Assembly (NCBI GenBank): GCA_002348585.1
Contig: DEBO01000017.1
Coordinates: forward strand, 3,487 to 8,903
DNA: 5,417 bases
Direction: 5' to 3'
Origin: Alphaproteobacteria bacterium UBA2954
GTDB taxonomy: Bacteria > Pseudomonadota > Alphaproteobacteria > Puniceispirillales > Puniceispirillaceae
Both the position numbers and the translations under genes were made by a program. The notes below the pieces were generated by a model. It saw only the letters and a program-made list of their open reading frames with translations, was not told the origin of the DNA and did not search any database. This document shows, one piece after another, positions 1 to 5,417 of this stretch; positions within the stretch are counted from its first letter, which is position 1, and each line of letters begins with the position of its first letter.

Positions 1-371
1 CTGGTATCTGAATTGCGCTCCGTAATCTCCAGAACAGAAAGGATATTTTTTTCAACACTCAGACCCCTGAAAATACTTGATTCCTGAGGCAGATAGCCGA
101 CACCCATGCGAGCGCGCTGAAATAGAGGAGTGTCAGTGACATCCATGCCATCCAGATACATCGCACCTTCATCACATGGGATTAGGCCAGTGAGCATATA
201 AAATGTTGTAGTTTTGCCAGCACCATTTGGGCCAAGAAGGCCGACAGCTTCACCACGTCTTATTCCCAAGGACACATTCCGGACAACACGCTTCTGTCCA
301 AAATATTTACCCAAACCCCGTGCCTGTAGGCCCTTATTTTGAGCGACAACGCGAAGAGTTTCATTATTCAT
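1..371 (-). CDS. lptB: LptB, LPS export ABC transporter ATPase (N-terminal 123 codons; 3' end beyond left edge)
   Basis: Cytoplasmic ATPase of the LptB2FGC complex, which extracts lipopolysaccharide from the inner membrane. Translating the minus strand from ATG at 371 gives 123 codons with no stop before the window edge, about half of the usual ~240-260 aa. Seen: an A-loop aromatic in GKYFGQKRVV (Tyr23), Walker A GPNGAGKTT at residues 47-55, and a Q-loop LPQESSIFR at 94-102, the last being highly characteristic of LptB among ABC ATPases. The ABC signature, Walker B and H-loop should lie beyond the left edge. Its place after lptC and lptA on the same strand supports the call. Start: a possible AAGGA Shine-Dalgarno at 383-387 lies 11 nt upstream, slightly far. 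The frame stays open upstream to a TAA at 450-452, so a GTG at 429-431 could add 20 residues; I prefer the ATG because family homology starts just after it. Confidence 0.95.
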   Translation of the reverse strand, partial: MNNETLRVVAQNKGLQARGLGKYFGQKRVVRNVSLGIRRGEAVGLLGPNGAGKTTTFYMLTGLIPCDEGAMYLDGMDVTDTPLFQRARMGVGYLPQESSIFRGLSVEKNILSVLEITERNSDT

Positions 372-428
372 GTCTTCGCCCGTCCTTGACTGATATGGTG
401 ATGAAGAGGGGAGTGTAGAAAATTCGGT

Positions 429-459
429 CACTTTAACTATTTCTTGAAATTAAAAAGTG
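429..459. repeat. Imperfect AT-rich inverted repeat in the lptA-lptB gap
   Basis: Read on the minus strand, CACTTT and AAAGTG form perfect 6-bp outer arms, and inside them ATTTC and GAAAT are a second pair around a two-base centre; TTA and AGTT between the arms do not pair. It lies in the 110-bp non-coding space between the lptA stop and the lptB ATG. It could be an mRNA hairpin, a protein-binding dyad or chance in AT-rich sequence. The only nearby T tract is four bases and begins five bases after the arm, so it is not a convincing terminator. Confidence 0.35.
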
Positions 460-481
460 GAAAGTAATGATACACAATAAC

Positions 482-1285
482 TCATTCTTTCAGCCGTGTA
501 AAACGTCCAGACACACGTCCACCTGATTTGTCTGACAACATTTTGCTGATACCTGTGGTGAAATCAACCTCCGCGCGATCGCCTGCCAGCTCAGTTTCTC
601 TATCTTTGACAATAACATTACCGGTCAGCAACGCAGAATCAGCTGCACGGTTATAGTCCGCTTTGTTGGCTGTAGCCTTACTGCCATCGGCTTGAGTAAT
701 GGTCACATTTCCCGCTGCTGAAATACGCAAAATATTATTGTTTTCATCAAGATTGATGATAATTTCTTGGCCTGATAGATGGCGGCCATCTTTGAGCTTA
801 ATTTCCGCATCTTTTGCGAGTTCAACTATCTGCGCAGCGCGCTTGAAAATAATGGTCTTTTCTGCCGCGCCTGAGCCATCAGGCCCTGAAAGTACAGCGG
901 CTGGTCCGCTTAGGACATAGGTTTCGTTAAGGGCATCATAATCAAGTTTCTGGCCACTTCCATTGTGGTTTTCATCAGCAAAACTGGCATTACCATCAGC
1001 AACAATGCGGGTTATTGTCCGTTCAACTGTTTCCGGGGCATAAAATGCCTTCAGGGACTCAGCTCTAATTTTCTGTTTGCCTTGAATAGCTTCTGCGTTT
1101 CCTATGGCATGGTAGAAGGCCTCTTTTCGGTTCCATTCCAAACTGTTTTTAGCATTGACCACCATATCGTCAGCATAAGTGTTGGCAGGCAGTGCGGCCA
1201 ATATTACTCCCAGCACTGAAATAAGAGCAATCTTGCAAGTCAAAAGTAATTTTGCTTTCCAAACAGAAGGATTTTCACAAGTCAT
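482..1285 (-). CDS. lptA: LptA, periplasmic LPS transport bridge protein (OstA family)
   Basis: Periplasmic protein that joins LptC to LptD and forms the beta-jellyroll bridge along which LPS crosses the periplasm. The product from the ATG at 1285 is 267 aa, longer than the ~185 aa of the E. coli protein but of a size I associate with alphaproteobacterial members. Seen: a signal peptide with a hydrophobic core (about residues 20-34) and a likely signal peptidase I site ANTYA-DD after residue 38; then recurring OstA-type strand units, SLEWNRKEAFYHAIGNAEA (48-66), ADGNASF (96-102), KLDYDALNETYVLSGPAAV (113-131), ISAAGNVTI (188-196), KADYNRAADSALLTGNVIV (208-226) and LAGDRAEVDFTTGISKML (233-250). 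It sits 20 nt after lptC. Start: AAGGAG at 1295-1300 is 9 nt before this ATG. An upstream ATG at 1304-1306 overlaps the lptC stop by one base (TGATG) and a GTG at 1307-1309 is also in frame, giving 274 or 275 aa, but neither has a clear Shine-Dalgarno. Confidence 0.92.
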   Translation of the reverse strand: MTCENPSVWKAKLLLTCKIALISVLGVILAALPANTYADDMVVNAKNSLEWNRKEAFYHAIGNAEAIQGKQKIRAESLKAFYAPETVERTITRIVADGNASFADENHNGSGQKLDYDALNETYVLSGPAAVLSGPDGSGAAEKTIIFKRAAQIVELAKDAEIKLKDGRHLSGQEIIINLDENNNILRISAAGNVTITQADGSKATANKADYNRAADSALLTGNVIVKDRETELAGDRAEVDFTTGISKMLSDKSGGRVSGRFTRLKE

Positions 1286-1294
1286 TGTTATCTT

Positions 1295-1300
1295 CTCCTT
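1295..1300 (-). promoter_or_regulatory. Shine-Dalgarno AAGGAG that decides the lptA start
   Basis: The minus strand reads AAGGAG followed by 9 nt and ATG at 1285. It is the best ribosome binding match in this part of the window and lies downstream of the two other in-frame start codons (1306, 1309), which argues for the shorter LptA. It also encodes Lys-Glu if translation begins further upstream, so it is suggestive rather than conclusive. Confidence 0.65.
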
Positions 1301-1305
1301 CTTCA

Positions 1306-1968
1306 TCACTTTTGTTTCAAGAGTGCTTGTGTTTGTCCTGTAAACAAAATAATTTCGCCTCTTTTTTCTGAGACCATGCCTTCAGATGTCAGTTCAATTT
1401 GAGGCCCTATAACGAAAACAGGCATATCTGTTTTCAAATCACCTGTGTCAATAAGGGCGGTCATTTTCTGGCTTTTAACAAGCATGTCCTGCTTTTTTTG
1501 ATGAATTTGCACATTGCCAGACATATCCAGCGTGGCAGTTATCGAATTGTAGACAGCCTCTTTCGAAAGTAAGGTTGTCATACCATCAGTTTTTGATGAT
1601 ATCCATCCATCTGCTTCATAGAGGTGAAGCAGGCCAGCCTGATCTTTCATTTCAACAACTCTGTCTGCCTTTATGCTATATTTCAGACCTGACTCTGTCA
1701 CACCTGCATATTCAGCACCGGTAAGCTGCAATTGATTAGCTGGCGTTTTGCTGACTGTTTCCAAACTGATCTCAATATTTTCAGATTCAGAAAGGAAACC
1801 GGTCCACAGGATGGTTGCACCGCTGATGATTGCGCTCGCAACTAAGAGCATCAAGCTTACAGATAAATGCCGTTTACCTTGGTTGTTTGCTGTTCCGTTT
1901 TCTGGAGCCTGTAATGGGGCGGCCCTACTGGCGAAAAGAGGAATCTTCGGCTTATATTCTTCAGTCAT
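1306..1968 (-). CDS. lptC: LptC, inner-membrane LPS transport protein
   Basis: Bitopic inner-membrane subunit of the LPS transporter; in the family, its periplasmic jellyroll receives LPS from LptB2FG and hands it to LptA. The 220-aa product has a polar N-terminus (1-35) ending in GKRH, one membrane segment (about 36-58, from LSVSLMLL to TILWTG) and a periplasmic domain to the C-terminus. The segments LTGAEYAGVTESGLKYSIKA (82-101), KEAVYNSITATLDMSGNV (136-153) and GDLKTDMPVFVIGPQIELTS (176-195) have the LptC/OstA pattern of alternating beta strands and correspond to the usual 'target-tree' of alphaproteobacterial LptC proteins. AAGGAA at 1975-1980 lies 6 nt before the ATG, supporting this start. 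The gene begins 30 nt after nrnC and ends 20 nt before lptA. Primary sequence conservation in LptC is low, so the call leans on topology and on the neighbours as well as on the domain pattern. Confidence 0.92.
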   Translation of the reverse strand: MTEEYKPKIPLFASRAAPLQAPENGTANNQGKRHLSVSLMLLVASAIISGATILWTGFLSESENIEISLETVSKTPANQLQLTGAEYAGVTESGLKYSIKADRVVEMKDQAGLLHLYEADGWISSKTDGMTTLLSKEAVYNSITATLDMSGNVQIHQKKQDMLVKSQKMTALIDTGDLKTDMPVFVIGPQIELTSEGMVSEKRGEIILFTGQTQALLKQK

Positions 1969-1998
1969 GCTTGTTTCCTTGAGTGAGAAGACCAGCTT

Positions 1999-2610
1999 CT
2001 AGTGATGAAAAATATCAAGCATTTCAAAACCAGCGAGATCCAAATCAGTTCGTGTATTCAAAAAAGCAAAGCAGTTTTCTGCTATCTGCAGCCTGTCTGA
2101 ACATATGAGCATATCTCTCAATTTAGCTTTGATCTGATGCAGATAAAGCACATCCCCGGCAGCGTAATCTTCCTGCGCCTTGCTGAGTTCATCAGAGCCC
2201 CAGTTGGAGGATTGCTGTTGTTTTGATATCTCGAGCCCCAAAAGCTCGCGACATAAATCAGCCAAACCGTGTTTGTCAGTGTAAGTTCGGCAGAGTTTTG
2301 AGGCAATTTTGGTGCAAAATAAGGGACCATAAATAGGGCCAATATGTTGTTTCAGCATGGCTATGTCAAAACGGCCAAAATGGAACAGTTTTTCGCAAGA
2401 CGAGTCAGCAAGTAAATGTGCTAAATTTGGGCAAGGCTTTTGGTAGGCGGAAATTTGGACAAGGTGGGCGTTGCCGTCACCAGCAGAGAGTTGTACAAGG
2501 CACAACCTGTCGCGTTGTAAATTCAGCCCCATTGTTTCTGTATCAATGGCAACAACGGGCCCAAGGGAAAGGCTGTCAGGCAAATCATGCTTATGAAGAT
2601 ATATTGACAT
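1999..2610 (-). CDS. nrnC: NrnC, 3'-5' oligoribonuclease (nanoRNase C, RNase D-like DEDDy family)
   Basis: Cytoplasmic DEDDy exonuclease that finishes RNA turnover by degrading very short oligonucleotides, replacing Orn in Alphaproteobacteria; Bartonella NrnC is the described member. The 203-aa product has all expected metal-ligand and catalytic residues: Asp23 and Glu25 in DTETMGL (Exo I), Asp82 in HFGRFDIAML (Exo II), and Tyr149 with Asp153 in YAAGDVLYL (Exo III). The stretches FCTKIASKLCRTYTDKHGL (98-116) and ISKQQQSSNW (128-137), and the end LDLAGFEMLDIFHH, match what I recall of NrnC. Length fits this short family; true RNase D is ~370 aa and carries HRDC domains, absent here. AGGA about 6 nt before the ATG supports the start. 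It follows the nitroreductase by 68 nt and precedes lptC by 30 nt, so it probably shares a transcript with the lpt genes. Databases often label such proteins simply ribonuclease D. Confidence 0.93.
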   Translation of the reverse strand: MSIYLHKHDLPDSLSLGPVVAIDTETMGLNLQRDRLCLVQLSAGDGNAHLVQISAYQKPCPNLAHLLADSSCEKLFHFGRFDIAMLKQHIGPIYGPLFCTKIASKLCRTYTDKHGLADLCRELLGLEISKQQQSSNWGSDELSKAQEDYAAGDVLYLHQIKAKLRDMLICSDRLQIAENCFAFLNTRTDLDLAGFEMLDIFHH

Positions 2611-2678
2611 AATGTGTCCTGTTTGTACCTTAGTGGCGAGAGGTGATAACAGCCTGAGATACGCCTGTTTCCATCTTA

Positions 2679-3254
2679 CTATGCTGTATAATAGCTGACC
2701 ACATCCTTCTTGTCAGGTCTGCGTCTCTCCTTAGGGTCTTCATTTTTCGTGCCAATATAAATAAAACCAGCAAATTTATCTGACTCTGGATTGCCGCCCA
2801 ACGTGCGCAGCAGCTTGTCATTATAGGCATACCATTCTGTTACCCATTGTGCGCCATAACCAAGTGCTAGGGCTGCACTGAGCAAATTCTGGCAGACGGC
2901 ACCTGCAGACAACTGCATTTCCCAGACAGGTATTTTGGGGTGTTCTTGCGGACAGGACAACACAGCGATTACGGCTCCTGCACGAGTAAAACGTCCCTCT
3001 TCAAAGGCAAGCATGGCTTCAGTTGCATCCGGATTAAGCCGTTTGAATTCTGGAACTAAAACTGTCTTTCCTAAATATAAGGCTTGGGTTGGTAATATCA
3101 CAACAATTTGCCATGGGGCCAGAACAGCGTGGTCTGGCACGCGCAGGCCGCAATCAATAATTAGATCCAAATCAGCCTTTGGCACGGGCTGATTACTTAA
3201 ATTTCGGATTACAACAGATCGTCGGTTACGGATAAATTCAGTAATTTCATTCAT
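2679..3254 (-). CDS. YdjA-like nitroreductase family protein (FMN-dependent NAD(P)H oxidoreductase)
   Basis: Small nitroreductase-fold flavoenzyme, expected to be a cytoplasmic homodimer binding FMN and using NAD(P)H; the natural substrate is unknown. The 191-aa length matches the minimal YdjA-type members (~180-190 aa). Seen: the N-terminal FMN phosphate site RRS (11-13), RVPDHAVLAPWQIVVI (38-53), which parallels the RAPDH...PWHF segment of E. coli YdjA, IPVWEMQLSAGAVCQNLLSA (108-127), parallel to VPRWEQEMSAG, then LGYGAQWVTEW (131-141), the strand GFIYIGT (163-169), and a C-terminal ERRRPDKKDVVSYY motif that closes the flavin pocket. The start ATG is preceded by GAGG with 5 nt spacing. Upstream is the 186-bp gap after katG; downstream, nrnC follows after 68 nt with no recognisable terminator, so the two may be cotranscribed. 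I give no gene symbol because subfamily function is not established. Confidence 0.9.
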   Translation of the reverse strand: MNEITEFIRNRRSVVIRNLSNQPVPKADLDLIIDCGLRVPDHAVLAPWQIVVILPTQALYLGKTVLVPEFKRLNPDATEAMLAFEEGRFTRAGAVIAVLSCPQEHPKIPVWEMQLSAGAVCQNLLSAALALGYGAQWVTEWYAYNDKLLRTLGGNPESDKFAGFIYIGTKNEDPKERRRPDKKDVVSYYTA

Positions 3255-3320
3255 TATAACCTCGCAAAAAGGAACTTAATGAGCATCTGGTTCGTGTAAT
3301 GAAACAAATGTAGGACAAGC

Positions 3321-3349
3321 GTTATATAAGGTAATAGCAGATTTATAAG
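3321..3349 (-). promoter_or_regulatory. Possible sigma-70-type promoter upstream of the nitroreductase gene
   Basis: On the minus strand, TATAAC (3321-3326) matches the -10 consensus at 5 of 6 positions; CTTATA (3344-3349), 17 nt upstream, matches TTGACA at only 3 of 6. It lies about 67 nt upstream of the ATG, downstream of the katG terminator, where a promoter would be needed. The region is AT-rich, so a chance match is likely enough to keep confidence low. Confidence 0.3.
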
Positions 3350-3388
3350 TTTCAGAACAGCCGAAGTCTTAACAGCGCACTACAAAGC

Positions 3389-3412
3389 AAAAAAGTGGCA
3401 TTAATGCCCCTT
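3389..3412 (-). terminator. Rho-independent terminator of katG
   Basis: The minus strand reads a stem AAG-g-GGCATT / AATGCC-a-CTT: a 6-base self-complementary core (folding as GGCA, loop TTAA, TGCC) extended by three more pairs beyond one G-A mismatch, directly followed by a run of T (six T in all, two of them in the stem foot). It begins 29 nt after the katG stop codon and separates katG from the nitroreductase gene. The short stem core makes it moderate in strength. Confidence 0.65.
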
Positions 3413-3440
3413 CCGCATGTTTGTCATTATTAATCAAAGC

Positions 3441-5417
<1,977 letters not shown>

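Noticed and set aside
227..418. Plus-strand open frame of 63 codons
   Set aside because: It lies antisense to the lptB 5' end, whose translation shows clear Walker A motifs; the plus-strand peptide has no recognisable pattern.
699..1219. Plus-strand open frames of 73 and 84 codons
   Set aside because: Both are antisense to lptA, which has a signal peptide and OstA pattern; the plus-strand peptides look like shadows.
1748..2002. Plus-strand open frame of 84 codons with a hydrophobic stretch
   Set aside because: It is antisense to the lptC membrane segment and adjacent region; its hydrophobicity mirrors the opposite strand and no ribosome binding site is evident.
2650..2671. Inverted repeat AACAG...CTGTT between the nitroreductase and nrnC genes
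   Set aside because: Only five outer pairs plus one beyond a mismatch, with no T tract on the minus strand, so it does not make a credible terminator.
2935..3192. Plus-strand open frame of 85 codons
   Set aside because: It is antisense to the well-supported nitroreductase gene and has a low-complexity Ser/Lys/Thr composition typical of shadow frames.
3325..3349. Direct repeat TATAAG (3325-3330 and 3344-3349) as a possible operator
   Set aside because: Six-base AT-rich repeats are expected by chance here, and they overlap the candidate promoter hexamers.

Overview
The window reads as a stretch of an alphaproteobacterial chromosome, mildly A+T-rich (mid-40s % G+C by eye), with all five recognisable genes and one partial gene end on the minus strand. 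The lineage call rests mainly on the third gene from the right, an NrnC-type oligoribonuclease (a family described from Bartonella and largely restricted to Alphaproteobacteria), and on its position directly upstream of lptC-lptA-lptB. The species cannot be told from the sequence; a marine or Rhodospirillales/SAR116-like origin is a guess only.

Layout in the direction of transcription (right to left): (1) katG, a bifunctional catalase-peroxidase whose first ~60-65 residues lie beyond the right edge, ending at 3441 and followed by a hairpin-plus-T-tract terminator. (2) A 186-bp gap holding that terminator and a possible promoter. (3) A 191-aa YdjA-like FMN nitroreductase (2679-3254). (4) nrnC (1999-2610), with a 68-bp gap and no visible terminator before it. 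(5) lptC (1306-1968), the single-pass inner-membrane subunit of the LPS transporter. (6) lptA (482-1285), the periplasmic bridge protein, with a start best placed at an internal ATG behind a strong Shine-Dalgarno. (7) A 110-bp gap with an imperfect AT-rich dyad. (8) The first 123 codons of lptB, the cytoplasmic ATPase of the same transporter, running off the left edge.

Functionally, nrnC-lptC-lptA-lptB form a compact housekeeping unit: LptB powers extraction of lipopolysaccharide from the inner membrane, LptC receives it and LptA carries it across the periplasm, while NrnC clears short RNA/DNA oligonucleotides in the cytoplasm. katG is a separate transcription unit for hydrogen peroxide detoxification. 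No mobile element, CRISPR array, RNA gene, phage gene or defence system was seen. I found no convincing novel system; the points worth checking are start-site and regulatory details in the lpt operon.
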